In this document: in pieces, positions 1-10,352 of the stretch
Position numbering within the stretch: position 1 is the stretch's first letter
How the letters are laid out: each line of letters opens with the position of its first letter
Source: Sternotherus odoratus
Taxonomy: Eukaryota > Chordata > Testudines > Kinosternidae
Direction: 5' to 3'
Length of the DNA stretch: 64,000 bases
Assembly (NCBI GenBank): GCA_032164245.1
Contig: JAVMKO010000007.1
Location: 1,116,001-1,180,000 of the forward strand
Position numbers and translations under genes: made by a program
The notes under the pieces: model-generated
Told to the model about the DNA's origin: nothing
What the model saw: the letters and a program-made list of their open reading frames with translations, nothing else
Database searches by the model: none

Positions 1-660
1 GTCTAAAAGGGAGAGAGGAGGGGTAAGCAAGAAAAGATGGGGGGCCCAAGAAAAATGGGGGGGAAAACACCCCAGGAAATTGTAATGGGAAACCTTCATT
101 TCTTTTCAAACCTTTCCATGAAAAATGCCAGTTACCATTTTTCAATCAGCTACTATAACGGTTCAGGGATTTGAACTTTGGTATTTCTCTAGTAACTAGG
201 TTTTATTAACAGCATTTATTTAATTCCTTCGTTTCTTTGCTATTTTATATATCTGTAAATGATGTCTAGGCTAGTATAATTTATACACTATAGTATGTGA
301 AATGAAATGAGTGAAGAAACAATGACTATCTTTGCCGTGTGGCTCCTCACACCTGGGCTAAGCTACCAGAAGCTCAAATGCAGGTGCTGATCACCTGTGT
401 TAGCCTGCAGGGAAGACGTGCTAAATGTCCCATCCTTAGGGGTTGATGTTCATACTTGACTACGACTGGAATAGCGGCGGAGTGAAATCTCAGTTGTCCT
501 TCTTCCATTTGGCTGTAGACAATACTCTCCAATGCTGGAATACCAGGGAGCAGTTTATGGGTTTACACTGTGATGGATAAGTCTTGGCAATGGAAAATGA
601 GAGCAAGATTCCTGGCTGGTATAAATTGACTTCTATGGAGCTATGTTGATTTACCCCATA
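1..660. other. Noncoding flank, nothing recognised
   Basis: No coding pattern, RNA gene or classifiable repeat is visible. The stretch is AT-leaning, with stop codons in every frame and only short random open frames. It is probably old intergenic or intronic sequence. Confidence 0.5.
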
Positions 661-757
661 TGAGTATCTGACTCTACGGTTTCTTAATAATGAAGTGGGT
701 TTTAGCCCATGAAAGCTTATGCCCAAATAAATTTGTTAGTCTCTGAGATGCCACAAA
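661..757 (-). repeat. Fragment of the GTGTTAGTCTG short interspersed family
   Basis: On the minus strand this reads as a diverged copy of the family seen complete at 4960-5086 and 37542-37783. It keeps the blocks GTCTCTGAGATGCCACA, AAGCTTATG and the CCCATGAAAGC motif. It is truncated, and no target duplication could be recognised. The family assignment rests on internal comparison within this window. Confidence 0.6.
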
Positions 758-794
758 TATAAACTAAATAAACATATGGATATATACCTATCTC

Positions 795-985
795 ATAGAG
801 CTGGCAGGACCTTGAGAGGTCATGGAGTCTAGTCCCCTTGCCCTCACTAGCAGGACCAAGTACTGTCCCTGGACAGATTTTTTTGTCCCTGATCCCTAAA
901 CGGCCCCCTCAAGGATTGAACTCCCATCTGTGAATTTAGCAGCCCACTACGCAAACCACCAAGCTATCCCTCCTCCCCGCAGAGC
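795..985 (-). repeat. tRNA-headed SINE with CR1-like tail
   Basis: Read on the minus strand, the element begins with a degenerate tRNA-like head (GGGATAGCTTGGTGGTTTG resembles a box A region; GTTCAATCC resembles box B). It continues into a tail with the words GGTCCTGC, GGACTAGA and TGACCTCTCAAGGTCC, which are also found at CR1 LINE 3' ends. This head-plus-CR1-tail layout is that of the tortoise Pol III/SINE family, which borrows CR1 machinery. A cleaner copy lies at 48126-48298. Confidence 0.75.
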
Positions 986-3274
986 TCTCTGTTGTTTTTA
1001 ATAAAGCACGGCATCTGCAAAATTTGGGAAAATGCAGCTACAATTCCAGAGCCATATATTTTTTTTCAAACCCACACTTCTCTCTGTCCCTGATATTACA
1101 ACAGAGGGGACTCTTTTCAGGAGGGCTGGGCAGGTTTTATGTGCACATTTCAGTGAGACATGTACAGTCTCATACATATGAACTGTCCTTGCGACATCCC
1201 GGGCTCCTGTAAGCCTGAGAAGAGCAAAGGCCAGATTTTCAGAAGAGATCAACTCTCAACAACAGCCATAGAGGCATCCAAATGCAATCCCCAGATTTTC
1301 CAATGTGTTCAGCACTCATCAGTTCCCATGAGATTTCCCATGCCAGACCCACAGCTGAACAGAGCAGTAGCCACTAGGAGTTGAGCACTGTTGAAAATCT
1401 GGCCACTGCATGCATGTTTATACAGGGACACTCAGGAAAATTAATCCAAATTCCTTTTGAAAGTGGATTCTTGCATAAAGCCCTCACATTAAACCCCCGT
1501 GTGAATTCTTTCATTTAGAATTAAAGTGGCCTTAATTTGGTTTATCTTAATTCACTTCCATGCCTCAATGGGAGCTGAACCCTTTGGAAAATCTGGCCCA
1601 GGACGTGGGACAATGTGTCAGAAAGGCCAGGCCTTCACTGAGCTCGTTTCACAACCTTAGCAGATGCCGCCTAAACAATCACAAAACTGTTTTGATCACT
1701 AAATGTTTCTGTTTGGTAACAAGTGGAAATCTGAAGCACAAGGAAATTAAGTGGCTTACCCAAGGACACCTGGGAAGTCAGTGGCAAAATTAGGAATACT
1801 TCCCAATGTGGAAATCCTGGCCCAGGGAAGTCAATGGAAGTTTACCTATGGACTTCCATGAAGCTAGGATTTCACCCCAGTTTTCCTAAGTCCGAGTTCA
1901 AAGTTTTAACACCCTTGGTTCATCTTTGTCAGCTCCGAACCCATTAGAAGCTAGCCATCCCATTAACCCACAGTAAATTCTACCTGCACAGAAGTCATAA
2001 GAAACCTCCTGCTCCTCACCCGGCCACAGTGAGACACTCGAACAAAGCAAGCGCTCTTCACAAACGCCTTCCAGAACTGTCCGTTCAAGCTGTGGGCTGA
2101 ACACAGTGATTTTAATCACTTTTTTTAAAAAAAAAAATCTTCCCTCCGTCAACACCACACACTGCTGGCTGCTCTGCTCAGCCTCCCCATGCTGCTGCTC
2201 TCTGATGTCACTGCAAAAAAGTCTTCACTTGGCGACTGGAGGAAGGCACAAGAGCCAAGAAAATAAGTGAGCTTATAGTGACGTCGCCTTGTGCCTGCTA
2301 GGGGGACAGAAAGCTCTGCAGCCAGCCGCTCTATTGTGTTTACAGGCTGAGAGAGAGCGCAGGGAATGGAAATGTTGAGCACTTTATTTGTAAGCTGGTC
2401 TCTCTAGTTGGGAACTAGAGAAGTAGACCTGGTGATCTGCTTTATGATTTACAGACTGGCAAGGATCTCTTCAGGAGTTTTGCAGTCAGGCACAGTGTGT
2501 TGTTAAATTTCCTTGCTGAGGGCACTTTCATGCATTGTTTTTTGCTACCCCCTTTTCTCCCCACTGTGAAGGCAATCAGCCATCCGCCAGTAATTTTCCT
2601 AATTTATGACAGTGTTCATCGGAAAAAAAACCCACCTCCTCTTGCCTCGGAAAGCAAACAGGGCCTATATGCCATATGTTTCACAACTACACCCAGCTAA
2701 TGTCCCAGTGGGCCTGCTTTGCGTGGTTGCTGCTACAGCTACAGCCTCAAAACCAGCGGCAATTCCACAGAAATGAAAACTCAGATATACATAATCTTTG
2801 CAGGAGCCATGAATGGTATGAGGCAAAACAGCTTTGAAAACACTTACTCATATTCCAGACACTCCCAATACTGGAAACATCATCAATGATAAATCAGATT
2901 TTTCAATCCGATTTTTTTTTCAAAGCCCGTCACGAATTTTGCTCGTAACAAATATTTTTCTTTGCGATCTTTTCCTTTCTTGGTTTAAGAGCCTTGAGAA
3001 AAGCACTTGGAAGAGATTTCAGCTGTGGTTGAGCATTACAGGATCAAGATGGGCAACTTGTTGGAGTGATTCAGAAGGTTCCATCTAATGCACGACTAGT
3101 TTCAAATCCACCTTAATGCACTCGGGATAGTCATTTTGTGGGTAAGGCACTGGTCTGAGAATGAAGAGAAATGGGTTCACTTGCTAGTTCTCCCATAGAA
3201 TTCTTATGTGAATTTGGACAAAACATTTAGGGAATGTCTGTGCTACATAAAGGCACCTGTGGCAGCAAGTCTAA
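986..3274. other. Noncoding stretch with a MIR-like scrap and a CRE site
   Basis: No gene is recognised. Positions 1735-1795 resemble a MIR-like SINE core (GTGGCTTACCCAAGG). A perfect CRE half-palindrome TGACGTC sits at 2279-2285 in a moderately GC-rich block. Around 2830-3090 the sequence is AT-rich and looks single-copy. Nothing else is classified. Confidence 0.4.
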
Positions 3275-3554
3275 AGGGCATGTCTACACTTGCTGGTAGA
3301 TTGGCACTGCTGCAATTGATGGCGCAAGTGTCAATTTAGCAGGGCTGGTGAAGATCCACTAAATTGATGGGCGAGTTCTTTCCCATTGATTTGTATACTC
3401 CATGTTCCCGAGAAACGTAAGTGCAGTCGACCGGAGAGCACAGCATGGTGTAGCCACTGCAGTAAGTGGATCTAACTACATCGACTTCGGTTCTGTTATT
3501 CACTTAACTGAAGTTGCATAAGATGGATTTACCGCGGTAGTGTAGACCAGTCCT
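3275..3554. mobile_element. Harbinger-type MITE
   Basis: A 280-bp element with matching ends. The left end is AGGGCATGTCTACACTTGC; the right end read in reverse complement is AGGACTGGTCTACACTACC. The interior contains CATCGACTTCGG and AAGTTGCATAAG blocks but no open frame. The ends resemble those of the autonomous Harbinger at 17402-21693 (GTCTTCACTAC), so this may be a non-autonomous relative. The flanking trinucleotides are TAA and TAG, close to the 3-bp TWA duplication expected for Harbinger. Confidence 0.65.
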
Positions 3555-4608
3555 TAGTGCCAGAGCCAAGACTCAGGAATATGCAGCTCAGGCTTCAGGA
3601 CTAGACATTGTAAGGTAGAATCTTTGGGCTTTAGTTTCAAAATTACAGAGAAAAGCAGGGATAAAAACCTCCCTTTACAAAGGAAAGATTCACAAGTGGG
3701 AAAAACAAAGATAAACTAATATGCCTTGTCTGGCTAGACTTACTTGTTCGGAATAGTGTGGAGGACATGGATTGATGTTTGCTCCCTCTAAAAATCCCAG
3801 AGCGAACGAACCCACAAACAAAGAGTACAGAGCACAAAGCCTTCCCTCCCCCAGATTTGAAAATATCTTCTGTCCCTATTGGTCCTTTTGGTATTTTGAG
3901 CTTCTTAACCCTTTACAGAATTTTATGCTCCCCTTATGGTTATGACAGGTGTGCTCCTCACCCAGGCCCCGTAAAAGCTGCATTAGGCCAAGTGGGCCCA
4001 ATTAGCCAATAAAGCTGCAAATGGGCCAGATTTAGGCTGTGTGGAGGGAGCTAATTAGAAGGAAACTCCCCTGTAAGGGAACAGGTGGAGCTTCTATAAT
4101 GCCAGGAGGTTGGAAATAGGATGGGAGGAAAGAGCAGTCGGGAGGAATCCTGTTGTCCCTCTCCCTGAGGTAAGGGAGAAGGAGCATGGTAGGAAGGCGT
4201 CCAGGGGTGAGAGCAGTAAGGTGGTATGGATGCAGACCTTGAGCAGAGGGTGGGCCGCTGCAGAGTGGCGTTGCTGAGGACTGCCTCATAGTGCCTGTGG
4301 AGCACTAGAAGGCCTAGAAAGGCGACCCTGGAAAGGGAAACTGCAGAGGGTCAAGTCATGAAGAGGAAACTGCAGCTCCGGAAGTGAGAGAGATGCAGAG
4401 AGAGGGAGTTCAACCCCCGAAAGGGCTGTTGGCCTCGTGGAGCTAACCCCAGGATGGCCAGGAGGTGGGGCCATTGAATGGTGAGTAGAGCCCCCCCACA
4501 CACACACACACACCGGCCCTTGGTCTCACTGAAAGTCAAGATGTGTGATTCCTAAGAAATGAAGTCCCTTTTGAAAATGGGACCTGTGCCCTTTTGAAAG
4601 CTTCCCCC
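3555..4608. other. Unclassified, possibly LTR-derived, ends in a (CA)n run
   Basis: Positions 3945-4495 have the look of a long-terminal-repeat remnant (GC-balanced, a CTATAATGCC box near 4095, repeated AGGGAGAAGG words), but I could not define both ends or a target duplication. A short (CA)n microsatellite follows at about 4497-4513. No coding sequence is supported. Confidence 0.25.
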
Positions 4609-4850
4609 TTAGGCTCTGGCCACACTACAGAGCTTGCTGCTATGGTGCTGCTCTGCAGCTGCTCTGCAGGGTTGGGAGAGACATGCTCCCAGCCCCAGGA
4701 GCGGCCGCAGCTATGCTGGACGGAGACGCTCTCTCAGTGATGCCGGCGCCTAGGTCAGTGTAACTTACATCGCTCAGCGGGTGTCTTATTCACACCTTTG
4801 GGTGACGTAAGTCGTACCCCAGTAAGTGACAGCGTGTACAGTCCCTTTGG
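4609..4850. mobile_element. Possible MITE, Harbinger-like ends
   Basis: The left side contains GGCTCTGGCCACACTACAG; the right side in reverse complement contains GGGACTGTACACGCTGTC. Both resemble the CACACTACAG and GTCTACACT ends of reptilian MITEs. The interior has a TGACGTAAGTCG block of the kind seen in the element at 3275-3554. The ends are too diverged to set exact borders, and no clean target duplication is visible. Confidence 0.4.
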
Positions 4851-4959
4851 GTGGGATCCATGAAGGGACCTAGGGGTGGCAATGCTGAGTATTATGTCAC
4901 CTCCATTTTGGCTCCTAAAAATTCACAGCCACAATGCTGCAATCCACAAAGCTGAGTTA

Positions 4960-5086
4960 AGAATCAGAGGGGTAGCCGTGTTAGTCTGGAATAGCAGAGG
5001 TAACAAAGAGTTCTGTAGCACCTTAAAGTCTAACTAAAGTATTGAAGCATAAGCTTTCGTGGGCTAATACCCACTTCGTCGGATGC
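4960..5086 (+). repeat. Complete 127-bp GTGTTAGTCTG-family insertion
   Basis: The insertion is flanked by an 11-bp direct repeat AAGCTGAGTTA at 4949-4959 and 5087-5097, so its borders are exact. The body contains GTAGCCGTGTTAGTCTGG, GTAGCACCTTAAAGTCTAAC, CATAAGCTTTCGTGGGC and CCACTTCGTCGGATGC. There is no coding frame and no poly(A) tail. A variable-length duplication above 10 bp fits target-primed (LINE-driven) integration, so I call it SINE-like. Confidence 0.8.
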
Positions 5087-5354
5087 AAGCTGAGTTAGGC
5101 ACCTTAGAATGGGGATGTGCAAAAGCCAGAATGCTAGGCAGGGCTCCACCTAAATCAGCCAATGGGAGATACCGATAGGAGGGGTGTGACCTAACCAAAG
5201 TGTACTGGGAGGGGCCTATCTTTGCTTAGTCCTCTATAAATGGTAACCTGGCAGCTGGAGTTGGGTGGCTGAAGCATTTCCTGCAGGAATAAATTAGGTG
5301 CCTGCCTTACTCTGCATACAATGGCCAGAGTAGGAACCAGCCCCCCCCCCCCCC
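5087..5354. other. Noncoding spacer ending in a poly(C) run
   Basis: No gene is seen. Homopolymer C occupies about 5341-5354, directly before the tRNA-like fragment. Confidence 0.5.
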
Positions 5355-5420
5355 AATCTTTAGCTCACTGGTTAGAGCACCTATCTGGAGTACAGGAGAC
5401 CAAGGTTCAATTCCCCACCA
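5355..5420 (+). repeat. tRNA-like SINE head fragment
   Basis: TAGCTCACTGGTTAGAGCA matches the D-arm/box A of a tRNA, and GGTTCAATTCC lies where box B (GGTTCGANTCC) belongs. The acceptor stem does not pair and no 3' CCA context exists, so this is a SINE-derived relic and not a tRNA gene. Confidence 0.5.
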
Positions 5421-5983
5421 CTCCTTTTCTGGGACGGAGGAAAGATTTGAGCATGTGACCCAAGAACCCAGCCGGTGGTTGTGAAAATGTAGGTTTTATG
5501 AGGGGCTTATTCAGTCCCTCCTGGTGAAGCTGTTCCACTCTGGATAAATAAGGAACAAGCTTTGCTTCCTCTTCTTTTTGCTGCCACATTCATTTGGCAG
5601 AAAGTTCTGAAGCCTGTTAGAGTAACAGCTATTCCTACATACACATGCTCTAAACAGCGGCAGTGGAGAGGCAATGCTAATTCCAACCCATGATATAAAT
5701 GGGGAAATAACTATTGTATTAGACACAAATATTCTTGACTCCAGAGTAAACCAAACCCTTTATTTTCAATGTTTGCCCACCTGTAAACAACAATTAGACA
5801 GTAAAACACGTAAAGCTCATGTTTCAACTCCCTTGTGGTGAAGAGTCTTTCTAGTAGCTCACACTTGTCCTTAAGCAGAAACCCTTACTTTAATGTTGAC
5901 AGCTCTCTCGGATCTGCTTTGCACTGAGCCCTAGACCAAAAACGTCATTGTAGAACTTCTGCTGGTCTTCAGCTTTGTGAAAG
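5421..5983. other. Noncoding, nothing recognised
   Basis: No repeat class or gene is identified. The 8-bp target duplication of the hAT element begins at 5984. Confidence 0.45.
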
Positions 5984-5991
5984 CTCTAGAG

Positions 5992-7052
5992 CAGCGGTTC
6001 TCAAACTTTTTCTATTGGCGACCCCTTTTGAACACAAGAAATGAATTACACATTTTTGATATTTAATACTGTTAAATACTAAAAGTAAACCCTATTGCTT
6101 TTCTCACTGCTTTTTCAATTAAGACTAAAACAAATTTTTATTGAATTAAAAATAAGTGGAAAAGTTATTTGATTTGATTTATCCCTGCATTTTGCATGGG
6201 TTCATTGATTCAGCAGACAAAACTTCACCAAAATGACACATTGTGGTTTTTCAATACCAGAGGTGAAGACAAGTTGAATGTGAGACTGGAGATATTTTTG
6301 TTTTTTAGCAGTTTTAGTACAACTGGACATTATTTTCAGCAGAACGTTTGCACTTGTATGTATCACTGTTAAAAAAGTACCTGTTCAGCTGCGAATGTTG
6401 TCTCCTTACCAGGGTCAGTCATAGGCAAAATGGTGCCTGGTCAAACTTCTGTTTGGCGCCCTGTGTTTGCAGGTGGAGCAGCGCTGGAGGTGGCGTGGAG
6501 CTGGGCTGGAGGAGTTTGGGGCTAGCTGCCCACCACAGGGGCTGGATCGGGGCCGGCGCATCAGCCGGACACTGGGGGTCAGAGGGGAGGCCAGCAGCCT
6601 GTTTCAGGGGAGCCACAGCCTGCCAAGGTGGTCAGGGCAGGAGCCCGCCGCCTGCCGCCAGGTCGGGGCTGGAAGCTGCGGTCGGGGTCAGAGCCTGCCG
6701 CCGGGGTCAGGGCTGGCACCATCCGTCCACTGGGGTCGGGGCTGAGGCCAGCAGCCCACCCCGGGGATCACAGCTGGAGCCCGCCGCCGGGGTCGGGGCA
6801 GGAGCTGCCAGCCCACTGGCGGGTTGGGGCAGGAGCCGGCAGCCCACCCCGGGGATCACAGCTGGAGCTGCAGCCCACTGCCGGGGTCAGGGCTGGAGCC
6901 CGCCGCCCGCTGGGGTCGGGGCTGGAGCCAGAAGCCCGCCGCGGAGATCGGGCTGGAGTCAGCAGCCCGCCACTGGGATCAGGGCTCACGACCCCCACAT
7001 AATCGGGCCGCGACCCCCCGAGGGGTCGCGACCCCCACTTTGAGAACCAATG
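5992..7052. mobile_element. Non-autonomous hAT transposon, 1,061 bp
   Basis: It is flanked by a perfect 8-bp direct repeat CTCTAGAG (5984-5991 and 7053-7060), the duplication length made by hAT transposases. The terminal inverted repeats are CAGCGGTTCTCAAACTTTTT on the left and, in reverse complement, CATTGGTTCTCAAAGTGGGG on the right. The left 450 bp are AT-rich; the right 550 bp are very GC-rich and internally repetitive. No transposase frame is present, so it must have moved in trans. The long open frames across 6348-7043 are explained by the GC-rich tandem core. Confidence 0.88.
6470..6990. repeat. GC-rich degenerate tandem core inside the hAT element
   Basis: Repeated words such as GGGGTCGGGGCTGGAGCC, CCCACCCCGGGGATCACAGC and GCCCGCCGCCGGGGTC recur with variable spacing of roughly 40-70 bp. 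The CpG density is high compared with both flanks. This looks like an internal minisatellite carried by the transposon. Confidence 0.7.
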
Positions 7053-7060
7053 CTCTAGAG

Positions 7061-7904
7061 TTTGTCTCTTTCATCAACAGGTGTTGGTCCAATAAAATAT
7101 TCCCTCTCCCACCTTGTCTCTCTCCTATCCTGGGGTCAACAGCGCTACAACAACACTTCAAATGCACATTCTAGAAATGGCTTTTCTCTTCAGGATGAGT
7201 CCTCTTATGGAAAAGTCCAACAGGATTGAATAAGATGAAGGCTACTGTTTGCAGAAGATGTTGAGAGAATTCTGTAGGAAGGATATAATTGTTTGTGAAA
7301 TTCTATAGGATGGCTAAAGAAAATGTATGAACATTCTTATTATTTAATTTATTTCTACAGACCTACTCCATATGGGCAGTACGACTGGGTGAATAGTGAC
7401 AAAGAAGTATTCACAAATGTGTAAGCACTTCCATTTACATTCTACAAACACTTGAATGAGAATTTTTTTTTCATATGTATGTAATAGTTACACCAGAAGA
7501 GTTTCAAATTTATTTGAAAATATTGAGTATTTTTTATCTAAATTTGACGGTTTAATGAAAAATTTTATCAAATTTGTGGGTTTTGAAAACGTGACCAGCT
7601 CTATTCCCAAGCAAACTACGAGCTGAAATATGTTCTCATAAACTATTTGTAGAATCACTTTCAGTAAACAAAGAAATTTGCTAAATTGTGTCTGTTTGCA
7701 AGTAATTCAGAAAGAGGAAGAGAAACTCTGTTCATCAAATGCATTGTTCACAGCAAGTAATCCGCTTCCTACAGGTTCCCATGCTAAAATCTGAGGGTCA
7801 GTTACTGGAACTCCATTGAAATACATGACCACATATAGCTCCATTGATCTCATAGCGTGGTGCCAGTCCAGCGCTGTGATTCGTGCAGACAGATGGCTAC
7901 ATCC
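7061..7904. other. Noncoding; short interspersed-repeat scrap at the left end
   Basis: Positions 7061-7150 carry GTTGGTCCAATAAAATATTCC and ATCCTGGGGTCAACAGCGCTAC-like words that resemble another dispersed reptilian repeat related to the GTGTTAGTCTG family. The remainder is AT-rich and unclassified. Confidence 0.35.
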
Positions 7905-7985
7905 AGATAGAATATCAGGGCTGGATTGGATCTCAGAAGTCCAACCCCCTGCTCAAAGCAGGACCAACCCCAACTAAATCCAGAT
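7905..7985 (-). repeat. CR1/SINE tail fragment
   Basis: On the minus strand it reads GGTTGGTCCTGCTTTGAGC, GGGGGTTGGACTTCTGAG and ends in GATATTCTATC. These are the standard words of CR1 3' ends and of the tRNA-headed SINE tail. Only the last ~80 bp are present. Confidence 0.75.
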
Positions 7986-10249
7986 AGAGTGAGATAATCC
8001 CACTAAAATCTATGGGGTTTTGTGGGGGCTCTGCAGTCTCCCTGTGTGGTTCACATGCAGGATCGGGACCTATATTTGTTGGTAGATGGTCATTAGTGGT
8101 GAGATTAAATTTGCCATATTTGGTTTCTGCTTGATGGTTGAACTAACACATTTGAGACCCATTCATGTACAGCTCTCATTGACTTCAAGAGCAGTCATGT
8201 GAGTGTATCTGTTTGAGCTTAAGCTTTCTCTGCAAAGCAAATTCCTGATATGGTCAATAAAGAAAAAATAGGTCTGTGAATCCCAGTAGTGACTACAATG
8301 TGAATGGGCCCATTCCGGCACATTCCCATGGATGCCAACAACTGTTGTATGCAGGGATCCAAAGGCAGTGTTTGGCCCTTGTTGTTTTCACTTGCATTTG
8401 TACTGTTTTCTCTCCTACTTCTCCCCTTGTGGCTTGTTTCTCCTTATACAGAGCAGTGAAAAACACACTGCATCCACACTGCAGTGAATAGTTACATGTC
8501 AGTGACTGCCTCTGGCAGAGGGGAGGCAGAGGGGGAAGTCAGCTTTCACTGAGTCAGGGAAAGGCTAGAAGTCTGCTGATTCTCCACTGCCACAGCCTTT
8601 CGCTGTGGCAGGAGAGAGGTTTTGGGAGCTGTCACAGTCATTCCTTGCATGAGGGGATGGGAGCTCGAGCACCAGGGGCAGAGCAGGACACTGCACTGAG
8701 AGCCATATTAGGACATACCCATGTCCTTCAGGTGTCTTTACTCACGTAAGCTATGCCTCACTGTCTACACTGCTATATATACACTCATGCTGGGGGACTA
8801 TGCATGTAGGTACACTACACACCGCTGAAAGAAGAGTGCAGTGTGGAGATACCCTAAGATGCCCTTTAAGAGTGTAAAACCAGCTTCACAGCATGCTAAG
8901 GCTGGCCATACTGATAGCGTGGGCATGAAGGAAGATCAGTTATCTCTGGAAGTGAGTGAGGATTAAGCAATAAATTAGCATTCTTGCAAGAGCATGGGAA
9001 ATGTGGGAGGCAATCAGGGGAGAGAGAGATTTATTTTGGTGTCGTTTTGTAACATACAGATAGAAAGTCCTGGCTCATAAATGGCTGAAAACTGTCATGC
9101 AACAGTTTAGCAAGTTTCTATTCTCTACTCCTTGGACGCGAACAATATTGAGGTGTGGAGCAGTGTTAATCAATCACATCACTTGAGCAAATGTTTGCAT
9201 CTTGATTGGCTGAGCGAATATTCAAGTCAATATTGCTGGCCTCTGAGATACTCAGTTAATATATGAAAATCTCTGCGTCCCAAATCACTCATCAGAGGCT
9301 AATTAGAACTTCATCTCTCCTTTCAAGTGTTAGCATAAAAGGCAAAACTAAAGCAGGTCTGAAATTCATGACATAACAGATTCCCATTTATTGCAGCTGA
9401 AGATAGTCAGGTCCTATTCTTATTTATTTATTTATTTGACCATTATGAAATACACATACACCATAGAAAACTCATATATGTTATCAGTATTTGCACATAA
9501 AATTACCACATTTATAGGCAAAAATTGGATGACACACAAGTGTCTAGTAAGGCACCTGGTTAGCAACAAAAATGTAGGCATACAATTATGTGTGTATTTG
9601 TGCACAAGGAATTTGGAAAAAAAACTTTTTAAAAATCGGCCCTCAGTATGTATTGCAATATATATACTGACTTCATGACTTGGTGAACATCAAGATTTAT
9701 TATTGTTCAAAGTCCAGAAAGGGAGTTCTTTTACTCCCTACTCAAGCAAAATTCCAGTGAAGCCTAAGTAAAGAGCTCAATGGCATACGCCAATATTTAT
9801 CTTTTATGTCCCTAAAGACTGATGGTTCTCTCAAAAACAGTCAATGTCTGCTTATAATTAGAGCTGGTCAAAAACTTAAGCTGGAGGCATGTAGGTAAGT
9901 GTAGCGTCAGTAGGTTTTCGGTATAGGGTGGTGTGTATGTGCCCATCATTTATTAGCACTTCCAAAACAGACTCAAATGAGAAACTGAGGAACTGGAATT
10001 AATTTTCAAATTGGACACAATTAACAAAGGGCTAAACCGGACTTGCGAATGGTTCTCTCGTTACACTAATTGATTGCATTTCCCGAGTTAATTTATCTTC
10101 AACACTTGCTATCTAGTGCAGACACAGAAATCCATTTCAAAAGGTATTTTTTTCTCCTGATGATAATGGCCCATCCAGATTTAACAGCCTCTTAGAATTG
10201 GTATGCTAATGTACAACTTTTTTTTCTTTCTTTCTGTGTATATAAATGC
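7986..10249. other. Noncoding stretch; possible MITE scrap and candidate conserved element
   Basis: Positions 8720-8870 contain CACTGTCTACACTGC and GTGCAGTGTGGAGATACCC, probably an eroded MITE. Positions 9120-9270 look single-copy with forkhead/homeobox-like words and an inverted CCAAT box (see findings). No exon is supported. Confidence 0.35.
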
Positions 10250-10352
10250 ATCTTACTTCTGTTCCATTTTATGCATCCGATGAAGTGAGCTATAGCTCAC
10301 AAAAGCTTATGTTGAAATAAACTAGTTAGTCTCTAAGGTGCTACAAGTATTC
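10250..10352 (-). repeat. GTGTTAGTCTG-family fragment
   Basis: On the plus strand the order is GCATCCGATGAAGTGAGC, CACAAAAGCTTATG, AAATAAACTAGTTAGTCTC and AAGGTGCTACAAG. This is the reverse complement of the family's right half and closely matches the second arm of the fold-back copy at 37690-37783. Confidence 0.75.

Noticed and set aside
2279..2297. CRE followed by a CTCF-like CTGCTAGGGGGAC
   Set aside because: The CRE is perfect, but the CTCF match has several core mismatches and no supporting context, so no insulator is called.
5355..5420. tRNA gene
   Set aside because: Boxes A and B are recognisable, but the acceptor and anticodon stems do not pair; it is a SINE relic.
6348..7043. 231-codon open frame and overlapping frames
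   Set aside because: It lies across the GC-rich tandem core of a hAT element; open frames on both strands are a composition effect.
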